From Kitagawia praeruptora (taxonomy: Eukaryota; Streptophyta; Magnoliopsida; Apiales; Apiaceae): 64,000 nucleotides of DNA. The DNA lies in contig CM075346.1 in assembly GCA_037693485.1 (NCBI GenBank), positions 59,081,001 to 59,145,000 on the forward strand. The letters are read 5' to 3'. The notes beneath the pieces are model-generated. The model ran no database searches. It was given only the letters and a program-made list of their open reading frames with translations, and was not told where the DNA came from. Shown here piece by piece: positions 45,420 to 55,438 of this stretch. Within the stretch, counting starts at the first letter, position 1. Each line of letters begins with the position of its first letter. The position numbers and the translations under genes were made by a program.

Positions 45420-46275
45420 CTGAACATCAGAGTCACATCAGAGTCAGCAATCAAAGGCCCTGCTACGCCACCACCAAAGGCACAACCATTTGGCACCGAT
45501 AGCGACACACTCAAACCGCCTGTAATGCTACGCTGGCCACCAGATCCTGATTGCAGAAACGAACCAGAGAGACAAGATCCCAAAATGTCCCTGCAAACAC
45601 AATGTTTATGATCATATCTCTATATAATTAACTCTAGGTTATATGAATTTACAATTTTCATGGCATGTGTATATTTATTCTTGTGTTAAATTGTTTGAGG
45701 ATTGAAGGAGTTGTTCTTGTGTTCACTATTCAAAAACTGGAGAGAAGGGAAAGATGCAAAGAGAACACAAAGAACATGCCCTGATAGATTGATTACAAAC
45801 CTCATAAGTAACAGCGCCATTGTCATTTTCGTCGCAGTCATTGCTTGATGAAACTGTTTTGCAGAGTCGACGCCTACCTTCAAGCTTGACCTTCAAAGGC
45901 TTCTTCTCTTCTACAATACATCCACCAATCCGTTATTAACCCAAATACACTACAATTATAACTTTGGCTTCAGTTGGCAAGAACCATAGAAGTATAACAA
46001 GACACAACCCTCTATTACAATTTCTATAAGGGTAATTAGTATGGATCTATCATCTAAGCCATTTGAGACGAGGAAAAACCATATAACTAACAACACACCT
46101 GATTAGGTTCATCATTCATCACATATAGTATTTAGTGCATCCATCTAGTCATAAAGTTCCCAACATCAGTAAATACACGTTAAAATAAAATCATGATTAT
46201 ATAAAGGATATTTGTAATTTACCTCTCCACTTTTCACTGTGATAACATATCGCAAGAATCCAGCACCAGATGATC
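45420..46275 (-). pseudogene. Captured AHL (PPC/DUF296-domain) gene fragment, three exons
   Basis: AHL proteins are plant AT-hook DNA-binding proteins whose PPC domain drives trimer formation. Minus-strand exons with consensus borders: 46275-46223 (SSGAGFLRYVITVKSGE, then GTAAAT); 45910-45801 (...NGAVTYE|GTTTGT); 45590-45420 (GHFGIL..., SGSFLQSGSGGQRSITGGLS, VPNGCAFGGGVAGPL, then CAG|GTTTGT). These match, in order, the AHL segments ITVNAGE, GTLTYEGRFEILSLSGSF and GGLSVSLAGPDGRVLGGGV. A 2-bp loss in the ILSLSGS coding stretch shifts the frame, and the AT-hook itself is not seen. A transduplicated, broken fragment within CACTA 2. Confidence 0.8.
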
Positions 46276-47635
46276 CTGCACATTAATATTTATTTAACAA
46301 GATTATAAAACATACCAGGAAATTATCAAATCCAGAACGCAAAAAACAAGAATATCAAGGTCCAAGCCTGACAGAAGTATAAGTAAGACTTATGCATGAA
46401 AAACTACATAAACATATCATCAAGAAATAGTAAGCTGTATTAAGCTGCAAACTTAGATCCACGAATTGCATAGTAAGCAACAGCTCGATAACGTCTGTCA
46501 CGCTACAACATACCCTTGAATTCAAATAATGTACATATTAGCAGGGTAGAAATATGCACCAGCATTCTTCTTAAACACAATTTAGTAAACAATACAATTC
46601 AACCCTAAATCTTAATTCAGTTCATCAAAACATCTTGTCCACAAGCTCTAACCATAATAATAAACTATTTAAACCCCCCTCCTGATTTTTTTATAAAGTA
46701 TAGTATAATAATCTTAATATTCAATTCCTTAAGTCAAACAATGTTATCATTTGTCAATCTTACATAACTCAGACAACAACGTTGTAATTTTACAAAAACC
46801 ACACAACTACTTGGTTGTCTAGTTCCGATGAGAAATTAGCAAAATTACTTGGTGTTACTTCATCATAAACACAACAAAAGACATATTTGACTTACTTTAT
46901 AGATGACCTAAGCTCAAGAACCAACTACAGTGCCAAAAGAAGCAGTCCAATGAATTTCAAATATCAAATCTTGAAATTTGAAAAGAAATTGGAATAATAC
47001 TTACTAAATCGAGCAGATATGAGCTAAATATGGAGAGAATCAACCGATTGAAGCTTCCTCTTCGCATAATTAGAGAAAGTCGATCGATTGTTAGGGTTTT
47101 CAGTTTCGCATAATTAGTGCTCATCATGGTCACAATATATCTGCCAATATGGAGAGCTATCTGCCAATGTTCCAAGTAAATATATCAATTAGCTAATTAA
47201 TTTCCTCTAAACTCATACAGCACTAACTAGCTTTGAAAACTAATACAAAAATTATAAGCATAGAACAAAATACACAAATTATAAGCATATAAAACTGACA
47301 ACGGATGCAAAATACAAAAATTGACACAAAATTAACAAACAATTACCAAAAAATTAATAAAACTAGCTCACACAAATTGATGAACACAAACATCCAACAT
47401 ATAATACCAGTTTTAATCGACCAAAAATTATGAACATAAAAAATCCAACATATAATCCAAATATTTTCACATACACACACATATATCCATGTATAATCTA
47501 AAATAATCGAAAAAATTTGGGTAATTTACCATGAATTAAAGCTCTAATTGAATCTTCACTCCAACTTTACTCTAATCGATTTGGGGTTTTACGGTTTTAA
47601 TTAGGGATTTGAGAGAGGTGTGAGAGATGTGTCAG

Positions 47636-47760
47636 AAAGATGAGTGAGAGAGATGGTCGAGAGAGGTGAGAGAGATGGTCGAGAGAGGTGAGAGAGATGG
47701 TCGAGAGAGGTGAGGTCGAGAGAGTGAGATCTGAGAGAGGTCTGTGAGAGAGAGAGATGA
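47636..47760. repeat. GAGAGATGGTCGAGAGAGGT minisatellite
   Basis: At least three tandem copies of a 24-27-bp purine-rich unit, grading into (GA)n, near the right end of CACTA 2. Confidence 0.8.
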
Positions 47761-48112
47761 GAGATATGTTTTTATGTAATAAAACATTATTTCTGTGTAA
47801 TAAAAGTCTTGGCACGAAAAAAATTTGTCAAGCCCGGGAACAAAAAATTAGGATATCCCGCTTATTGGCAAGCCCGCGAACAAAAAATTGGAATATTTCG
47901 GTAGTGTATTGTAACACTTTTCGTAAAGTGCGAAAAGTGTTGCAATTGTTATAAAATATCAAAATTATCATTTTGCGTGCAACCCTTTTGGTATTTCTTG
48001 CAACACTGTAAAAAATATTGCAATAGACTACCAAGTTTTGTGTCTATTGTAACACTTTTTGTAACACTTATACATATCGATGTTGCAATAGGCCATATAT
48101 GGTGTAGTGATG

Positions 48113-48480
48113 GTTGAATGTACCATAGCAACCAAGAAGTCGGGGGGGGGGTAAGAGATAGTACCCCAGGAAGGAAGTGATAAAACTATGCCCGATCAGA
48201 AGGTTTATTAGGTGCTCTATTTTGACGGAACGTCAAAAACAAAATCAAGAAGATTAGCTAAATGGCTAATACTTTGGAAATAAAGAAAAGTCTGGAGAAT
48301 ACATTCCAAGACTAAGGGTTGAAGCCTTCGACTTCAAATCTCAACACAAAATTTAAGCCTTGATGGCCAACAAGGCTGTCTGCCTCTGATCGAGCTTGTC
48401 GTTTGAATTCAAGGCCTTGAATTAATTGCCGTCAGTCAAATTGAAACCTAAGCAAGTACTATGAGCATAAGAAGAAGGTT
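48113..48480 (+). pseudogene. RNase H remnant of Ty3 relic E5 (right of CACTA 2)
   Basis: VLYFDGTSKTKSRR at 48212-48253 resembles the second RNase H of Tat-lineage elements (YFDGAS box). The rest is broken. A poly-G run lies at 48140-48149. Confidence 0.5.
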
Positions 48481-48993
48481 GGAATCCTAGAATCAAGATA
48501 GAGGGTTGGAAACCAACCAAGGCACACCAGACTTGAAGTCAAGTGTGCTGAGTAGCAAGTGAACTTCTTGAACGATCAACAGAGAAGCAAGACCTCCTCT
48601 ATATGAAATAAGGGGGGCAAAAACTAAAGAATTACACCACAAGTTTTACATCCTAGAATGAGAATCAAGGGTTGATGATAACCTTAAAACCAAGAATTCA
48701 GCAAACAAGTTAAGGCCCAGAAGGTCACGAGGACTAAGAAACAAGTCGTTTAAATTAAAGGTTCACGGAACCATTCAAGGCATGGCAAACACACCCTAAA
48801 ATCGAATGAGGGATTCTAATAAAAAAAAGATTAGTTATACCATAAATTAAAGTTAAGAATTTCTGGTTATCGACGTTCAAATGTTGACATTCGACATTCA
48901 AAAGCCGACGTTTGACGTTTAAATATTGAACTCAACGAAGAGCCCTCACAAGAAAATGTTGCCATTTTAGGAAAACGGCAGCCTAAGCCGAGC

Positions 48994-49221
48994 GCCGTTT
49001 AAACGTCGTTTAGTGTCGATTAGTGCCATTACCACCGTTTAACACCGTTTAACACCGTTTAAACGTCGTTTAGTGCTGTTAGCACCGTTTAGCATCGCTT
49101 AACACCGTTTAAGCATTTAGTGTTGTTTAGTGCCGTTTAGTGCCATTAGCACCGCTTAGCGCCGTTTAACACCGTTTAAACGTTGTTTAGTGTTGTTTAG
49201 CACCGTTTGACGTCGTTTAAG
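48994..49221. repeat. CCGTTTAACA / CGTTTAGTGC minisatellite
   Basis: About 20 degenerate 10-11-bp units built on CGTTTA, such as CACCGTTTAA, CGTCGTTTAG and TGCCGTTTAG. It lies in the E5 relic just before its right LTR-like segment. Confidence 0.8.
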
Positions 49222-49340
49222 GCTAATTCACCTGAAAAATGAATGAACATCGTCGTAAATATGTAGCGATCTCCACGCTTTACAATCAAGATGATATCCG
49301 TGAAACACTAGTGTAAACCGAAATTCCCATATAAGTTTAA

Positions 49341-49488
49341 GGATATAACTTCTATAAGAAGTAGCCTCCAAGGCACCTAATCGTACAAGGAAACAGATTC
49401 CTACAAGATATGATCTAGAATCTTCTCCAAGGAGGTGACTTATCCACCAAGTCTCCTAACCCCCCTTCATTCTCAGAACTACGTTAGC
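49341..49488 (+). repeat. Right LTR-like segment of Ty3 relic E5
   Basis: Copy of 42261-42456 with an internal deletion. Confidence 0.6.
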
Positions 49489-49924
49489 TTGATTCTCTAG
49501 CAATACGGAGATATGTAGGCATCTTGCAAGGATCGGTTAGTGTCGAAACGCAAGCGCAACCATTAAAGCTCGAAACTCACCAACCATTTTATTTAATAAA
49601 TACAATCCTAGCCGCAATTTACAAACCCTCGTTTTTATTCCACAACATGTTTATTTTACTAAATACTTTAACAAGTTTTGATTTTAAAAATTTAAATTAT
49701 GATATTAATTTTCTATTTCAATTTACAAATGAAAATTTGAAAATAATAATTCTAATTATAAGATGAAAATATAAAAAAATTAAAGCACAGAATCTATTAC
49801 TATATATTAAACTTCAACATAAGGGCAAAATTTACCATTTTAATGGGTGTGAAGTTACAGTTTTACCTCTATTTTTAAAATTACAAAGATGCCATCCTTC
49901 AGTAATCATTTAAAAAAAAAAAAA

Positions 49925-50010
49925 GAAATTATGCTTGTGCTTGGATTCGAACCACTAACCTTTAGTTCCCAAACTCATGCCTTTGTCAATTGTTCTACAG
50001 TTGATTTTGA
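49925..50010 (-). other. tRNA-like segment inside the Helitron-like element
   Basis: Minus strand contains GTGGTTCGAATCCAAGC, a T-arm/box B-like motif, preceded by a weak anticodon-arm-like sequence. Not a functional tRNA as far as I can fold it. Confidence 0.4.
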
Positions 50011-50471
50011 GTTTTGTTTAAAAATCCTATAAAATAAATCACTTCTCTTCTATTTTTGTCTCCCCTTTTTTTTGAGTAAATTAAATGTTGGTTCATATTA
50101 TTTATAAAAATATTGAATAGATAAAATTATAAGAAATATTTTAATCGACTAACCATGCTTAATGTAACTCAGTTATTATTTACATACGTTTTCATGTAGA
50201 TATTACATTATTTAAATAAAAATTAAGATTTGGTTTTAAGAAATATGTAAAGTTTAGTTATAAAATCATACATAATTAATAATTGAATCACATAACTTTT
50301 ACGTATATAAAATTTTAAATATGTGAGTCATATTAGAGGATTTTATTTGACTAACTATTTATACTTTCAACGATATAAATATATGATTGGTCTAGAAACA
50401 TAAATATTTAAATATATATGAAAAAAATGAAATTGTATTAAAAAGATGAAAACTCTAAAATATTATTTATG

Positions 50472-50502
<31 letters not shown>

Positions 50503-50694
50503 ATTAACATTCAAATTAAATTAAAAAGATATAAAATTTTGAATCATGAATATTACAAAAGTATAACAATTATTTAAATCGATCAATTTTTTTTATTGAA
50601 TTTATATACAATTTATTAAATATTAGACTAAAACTAAACATTTAAGTTTAAAAATGTATAAATATAAATGTTTAGAAAAAATGATTGAGACAAG

Positions 50695-51124
50695 CACTAC
50701 AACAAAATCAGCCATTTGTGACAGTCATTTTAGCCAATTTTCTGTCAGAAGAATGCTTTCTTCGGACTGACTAGCTCTGTCAAAAAAGTCTTACTCAAAA
50801 GTTCTAAAATGCGTTGGAAGTTTCAGCTTCGTTGGAAGATAAATATGGGACCCATTCCTTCCTTATTATATTATTAAATCTAACTTCCGACATATATATT
50901 TGTCGGAAGTTCAAATATTTTATTATTAATTGAATATATATGAAATAATAATAAAATATTCTAAAATTTATTTTCCAACGAACTATCTGTCAGAAGCTCA
51001 CAATTAAAAAAAAGGAAAAATAGTTTAAAAAAATATTTTTAATAAGATGTTGCTTTTGACAAATTTCATAGTCGGAAAAATTCTAGTAAATTTGCCGTCA
51101 GAAAAGCCTGTATTTATTGTAGTG
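50695..51124. mobile_element. CACTA 3 (430-bp miniature CACTA)
   Basis: Starts CACTACAACAAAATCAG and ends TTATTGTAGTG. It contains inverted TTCTGTCAGAAG/TTCCGACA-like subterminal units. The flanks AAG and AAA are an imperfect 3-bp duplication. Confidence 0.65.
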
Positions 51125-51312
51125 AAACATAAGATGACTTTTCGTCAATACTAAGAAATTTTGTAATATATCTCAAAATATATTCTTACATATACGATCA
51201 ATTTTTTACATCAAAAGCAATGAATTTACATATGCCTCTATTATAAACGGACAATTTTATTAAGATAATTATTTATGTTATACTCAGATATTCAATTTGA
51301 TAAAGTTCATTT

Positions 51313-51849
51313 CACGCAATTGAAAATTAAATTAATAATTTTGTAATCATAAGTATTTATGTAATTATTATCATATGAATATTTATCCAATTATGAAATC
51401 TAACCAAATTATAAAATATTTGGTTTAGAAAATTGGTATGCAATATTACAAAATAACTACAAAAAATTTAATAGATCGAAATCCTGTCATTTATCATAAT
51501 TTTAATTACAAAGTTATTTCAGTATATACAATTTTGAACGACAAATTAGTTCACTACCCGTGCTTTGCATGGGCTTCAAGCAATTAAAAACTAAATTAAT
51601 GATTTAACAATAATAAGTATTCATGTGATTATTATCATATAAATATTTATTCAAAGTTTATGAAATTTAATCAAATTATAAAATATTTTGTTCAAAAAAT
51701 TGGTATGAAATATTACAAAATAACTACAATATTCGATAAATCGAAATCTTATCGTTTATCACATTTTTAATTATAAATTATTAAAATATATCCAATTTTA
51801 AATAAGAAGTTAATTCAATGTCCATGCCTCGCACATGCATTTACGCTAG
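51313..51849. repeat. Two tandem copies (about 270 bp) of the Helitron-like 3' region
   Basis: 51313-51580 and 51581-51845 align over most of their length (both contain TAATTATTATCATAT and AATTATAAAATATTT-like stretches) and both end in a short GC-richer hairpin motif. Confidence 0.65.
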
Positions 51850-52028
51850 TATCTATCAAAACAAACACGCATTTAAAGTACACATAAATCGTAATTTAGT
51901 AATTTATTGGTATACTAATTTAAAACTAAACGCATAGCTCGACTAGAGTTTGATTAACTGTATGTCTGCATCAATTAATACCTTGAGCAGCGCATAGTCA
52001 GAGTATAGTGGGAGCAGTAGATGGTAAC

Positions 52029-52221
52029 TGGGTCCCGATCCTCTGTCCCCTTCCTCCGTGTCCCCCTTGTGTCCCTGCTCTTTTTAGTATAAAAAGAGTG
52101 CCCCTGCGGGGCCCATTTTAATAAATAATAAAAATGGGCTCCACAAGAACATTTTTTTTTGTATTAAAAATAACAGGGACACAAAGGAGACACGGAGGAA
52201 GGGGACAGAGGATCCCGGCTC
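52029..52221. mobile_element. hAT-type MITE upstream of the P450 gene
   Basis: 193 bp with about 40-bp inverted termini (GATCCTCTGTCCCCTTCCTC and its complement), flanked by ATGGTAAC at 52021-52028 and 52222-52229; an 8-bp duplication is the hAT hallmark. It contains GCCCCTGCGGGGCCC (52100-52114) and a TATAAAAAG string. The right edge is 160 bp from the P450 ATG, so it is now part of the gene's upstream region. Confidence 0.8.
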
Positions 52222-52332
52222 ATGGTAACCAGTGTGACGATGCATGTGGTTGTTATTAAGCAAATTGCAGGTCCCTGTATTAAAAGCGCATGTAGAGCTT
52301 GGGTACTATCTTAAAACTTTGCTAATTTCTTC

Positions 52333-52338
52333 TATAAA
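52333..52338 (+). promoter_or_regulatory. Putative TATA box of the P450 gene
   Basis: TATAAA in TTCTTCTATAAATTCC, 43 bp before the ATG, which would leave a 5' leader of about 15-20 nt. It is separate from the TATA-like string in the upstream MITE. Confidence 0.5.
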
Positions 52339-52380
52339 TTCCACTGACTGACTGTCATTTCAAGATTATCTCATTTCAAG

Positions 52381-53982
52381 ATGAGCACAACGGAGTTTTT
52401 CTTTTTCTCTGCAGTGACTACGTTGAGTCATAAACTTCACTTTTCCGACGTAGCATTTTCCTTTTTATGCCTATTTATTTTCAGCTCAATACTTCAAAAA
52501 CTCACTTCTAATGGTCCAATGTTATGGCCAGTGTTCGGAATCTTTCCGTCGTTGATCATGCATTGTACTAGCCTTCATGAATGGATCACCAACTCTTTAA
52601 TTGATAATGGAGGTACCGTTCCGTATAGAGGTCTTGCCATTGGTGGAATTCGCGGTATTGTGACAGCTGATCCTGTAAAGATAGAATACATGTTGAAGTC
52701 CAAGTTTAATAATTTTCCCAAAGGGAAATATTACAGGGAAAGATTCTCTGAGTTGCTTGGACAAGGTATTTTCAATGCTGATGATCAATCTTGGAAACAT
52801 CAAAGACAAGCTGCAGCTACTGTTATGCATTCCGTACGCTTTGTGGAGTATTCGACACAAAGCATTCAAGATTTGGTGCACAAGAAGCTTTTGAAGGTGC
52901 TGGAAAATTTGGTGGAGTCCAAGGTTTGCATTGATTTACAAGAATTGTTGCTTCGATTTACATTTGATAATATTTGTATAGCAGCATTTGGTGTCGATCC
53001 AGGGTGCATGTCGATTGGACTGCCAGATGTTCCGTTTGCTAAAGCTTTCGAGGAAGCCACTGAATCAACTTTATGCAGATTTATAATGCCTCCATTCGTG
53101 TGGAAGGGTTTGAAGTTCTTGGACTTGGGGTGCGAGAAAAGGCTCAAGGAATCAGCAAAAATTGTGCATGATTTTGCGGAGAAGACGGTGCAAGAGAGGA
53201 AGAAAGAATTAGCTCAACACGAGAACAATACGTTGGATGAAAAATCTGACTTATTGTCAAGGCTCATAAACTTGGAAAAGGGAGGTAAAAATGGTTATTT
53301 TTCAGATAAACTGTTGGAAGATTTTTGCATAAGCTTTATATTAGCAGGGAGAGACACCAGCTCAGTGGGATTAGCTTGGTTTTTCTGGTTAGTATCTCTA
53401 AACCCACAAGTGGAAAGAAAAATCCTGCAAGAAATTCATGACATCATCAGTCTTCGCGACAAAAAAATGGAAAAAGAAGTGGAGAACAGTAGCATAGTGT
53501 TTACAACAGAAGAGCTACACAAAATGGTGTATCTGCAAGCATCATTATCCGAATCATTACGACTTTATCCCCCTGTTCCTTTTGATTTCAAAGAAGTTTT
53601 AGAGGATGATGTGTTTCCGGATGGCATGTCAGTAAAAAGCGGCGAAAAAGTTCTGTACAGTATATTTTCCATGGGTAGAATGGAGTCGGTGTGGGGTAGT
53701 GATTGTCGGGAATTTAAGCCGGAGAGATGGATTAAAGAAGGTGCATTTGTGAGTGAAAATCCATTCAAGTATGCTGTGTTTAATGGAGGGCCAAGGTTGT
53801 GCGTTGGTAAGAAATTTGCTTACATGCAGATGAAAATGGTGACAGCTTCAGTATTATTAAGGTATTCAATTAAAGTAGTTGAAGGATTTCAAGTGGTGCC
53901 AAAAACGACTACCACACTCTACATGAAGAATGGGCTTATGGTGTATCTCGTGCCACGAAATGAATTAATTAGTGAAGCCTGA
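52381..53982 (+). CDS. CYP86-type cytochrome P450 (fatty-acid omega-hydroxylase family)
   Basis: 533 residues in one exon, the normal length and structure for many CYP86 genes. Residues about 22-40 are a hydrophobic ER anchor, followed by a hinge GPMLWPVFGIFP. The I-helix oxygen-binding motif AGRDTSS is at 322-328, the K-helix ESLR at 391-394, FKPERW at 445-450 and the heme loop FNGGPRLCVG at 467-476 with Cys474 as the iron ligand, so all catalytic landmarks are intact. The CYP86 family hydroxylates the terminal carbon of long-chain fatty acids for suberin, cutin or pollen-wall lipids; the sequence looks closest to CYP86B/CYP86C from memory, so substrate and tissue are not assigned. The ATG has a hydrophobic leader right behind it, supporting this start. 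It is the only complete host gene in the window. Confidence 0.92.
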   Translation: MSTTEFFFFSAVTTLSHKLHFSDVAFSFLCLFIFSSILQKLTSNGPMLWPVFGIFPSLIMHCTSLHEWITNSLIDNGGTVPYRGLAIGGIRGIVTADPVKIEYMLKSKFNNFPKGKYYRERFSELLGQGIFNADDQSWKHQRQAAATVMHSVRFVEYSTQSIQDLVHKKLLKVLENLVESKVCIDLQELLLRFTFDNICIAAFGVDPGCMSIGLPDVPFAKAFEEATESTLCRFIMPPFVWKGLKFLDLGCEKRLKESAKIVHDFAEKTVQERKKELAQHENNTLDEKSDLLSRLINLEKGGKNGYFSDKLLEDFCISFILAGRDTSSVGLAWFFWLVSLNPQVERKILQEIHDIISLRDKKMEKEVENSSIVFTTEELHKMVYLQASLSESLRLYPPVPFDFKEVLEDDVFPDGMSVKSGEKVLYSIFSMGRMESVWGSDCREFKPERWIKEGAFVSENPFKYAVFNGGPRLCVGKKFAYMQMKMVTASVLLRYSIKVVEGFQVVPKTTTTLYMKNGLMVYLVPRNELISEA

Positions 53983-53995
53983 TTGATTTTTACTT

Positions 53996-54001
53996 AATAA
54001 A
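53996..54001 (+). promoter_or_regulatory. Possible polyadenylation signal of the P450 gene
   Basis: AATAAA 14 bp after the stop codon; plant signals are loose, so this is tentative. Confidence 0.4.
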
Positions 54002-54076
54002 TTGTACGTAATATATTTAAATTGTTTTGTAGACTACATGGCTGGTCCATTGTAGCGATTGTTTAGTTAGGTTGGC

Positions 54077-54200
54077 CCGTTTGATATGCGTGCAAGTTTT
54101 ATACGGAGTATATACTAGTCCGTAAGTAAAGATGATGTCCGTTTGATATGCGTGCAAGTTTTATACGGAGTATATACTAGTCCGTAAGTAAAGATGATGC
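54077..54200. repeat. 62-bp tandem duplication in the P450 3' flank
   Basis: CCGTTTGATATGCGTGCAAG starts at 54077 and again at 54139; the two copies are nearly identical to their ends. Confidence 0.9.
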
Positions 54201-55127
54201 ATTATTTGCATCACCTTCTTTGCGTTCTTCTGGAAAATTCATTTGTAAGATATACCAATTGTTTCCTTTAATTAAGTTGTGTTTATTTCTCTCCAAAATA
54301 ATTTCAGTTCTCTTGAAAAAAATTTTGTTATCAATAAGGGAAGAGGAATCGAATTTACTATGTTCCACATTTAGTTAATAACTGATACAAGTCTATAAAT
54401 TTTGAGACGAGGTCACAATATTAGAAATGTCCAGTCCAATTTTTTTCTTTTTTTATAATTACAAATTAAATTTCATATAATTCTTAATTTGATTTGAAAT
54501 TTGAAAGTGTCAGAATTAGGCATAATTAGAGTTATTTAACTTTCCAGAATTTTTATTTTCATATCCAATTTAAAATTTATTTTATTATGTTTTAACTTTT
54601 TTGGTCTGAATAACTTTTACGTATTACTTCATCTGTCGCATTTATTCTATCCTAATTTGACTTTTCAAAGTGACAAAATCAAATTGATCGAGTTTTAACT
54701 AAAAATTGATAAATATTAATAAAGATATAAATTATAAAAAAGTTATCATAAGAAAATTTTATATGAAGTACTATCAAAATTGATTTTTAAATTTATGAAT
54801 ATATAAATGATAAATTATGATTTACAGTTAAACTTCGATTAATTTAATTTAAAAAAGTTAAAATGGGACACAATAAGTGGGACGAAGGGAGTATATAAAT
54901 TCTATTTTTATGAATCGAATTTATCTTAGAAAATTTACAAAAAATACTAGGTTTAAAGTTTCTATTCGCAAAAATACCATCTCCTTTAATTATTTGCATA
55001 TTTAGTATCTTAAATGCCAAAATACTAACTTTCCTCTTTCAACTCAATTTTAATTATTATTTTTAAAAAAAAAAAAAAATTTTAAATAATTCGAATGAAC
55101 AGTAACCTGCCTTCATCGATTTTTTTA
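54201..55127. other. Intergenic stretch, no gene seen
   Basis: AT-rich, holding the Stowaway MITE at 54625-54893. Nothing else could be identified. Confidence 0.5.
54625..54893. mobile_element. Stowaway-type MITE
   Basis: Ends TACTTCATCTGTCGCATTTATT and AATAAGTGGGACGAAGGGAGTA are inverted copies with TA edges. Confidence 0.75.
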
Positions 55128-55438
55128 AGGTGTGGTGATTTTGCTGGATTTGGATTGCAAGGCCCCGCCAGGGGCCATATTCAACTCAATGCAACCACAT
55201 GCAACTGAATGCAACCCATGCAACTTTTTTTTTAAGGTGGGGTGATTTTTGTGGATTTGGGTTGCAAGGCCCCGTCAGGGGCCATATTCAACTCAATACA
55301 ACTGAAAAATGAAAGTTACATTCAGTTGCATGTGGTTGCATTCGTTGCATGTGGTTGCATTCAGTTGCATAAGAAAGTTTCATTTTTCAGTTGTCATTTT
55401 CGACCTCTTTTTTTAATATATATATATATATATATATA

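Larger units (their letters stand above)
42664..48109 (+). mobile_element. CACTA transposon 2 (non-autonomous, 5446 bp, TSD ATG)
   Basis: The ends are CACTACACCAAATATGGGC and the inverted GGCCATATATGGTGTAGTG. ATG at 42661-42663 and 48110-48112 is the target duplication. Subterminal arrays of TGCAACACTTTT-like units (42690-43130; 47905-48090) occur at both ends. No transposase is seen. It carries minus-strand exons of an AHL gene and lies in the E5 relic. The termini are related to those of CACTA 1. Confidence 0.9.
49793..51849 (+). mobile_element. Non-autonomous Helitron-like element
   Basis: Starts TCTATTACTATATATTAAAC after an A (49792), and ends ...TTTACGCTAG before a T (51850), fitting the TC...CTRR ends and A|T target of plant Helitrons. 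Near the 3' end a CATGCCTCGCACATG stem-like motif is present, with a related CCCGTGCTTTGCATGGG hairpin 270 bp earlier. No Rep/helicase ORF. CACTA 3 lies inside. Confidence 0.5.

Noticed and set aside
48140..48149. Poly-G run as a regulatory element
   Set aside because: Isolated homopolymer in degraded retroelement DNA; likely slippage or sequencing noise.
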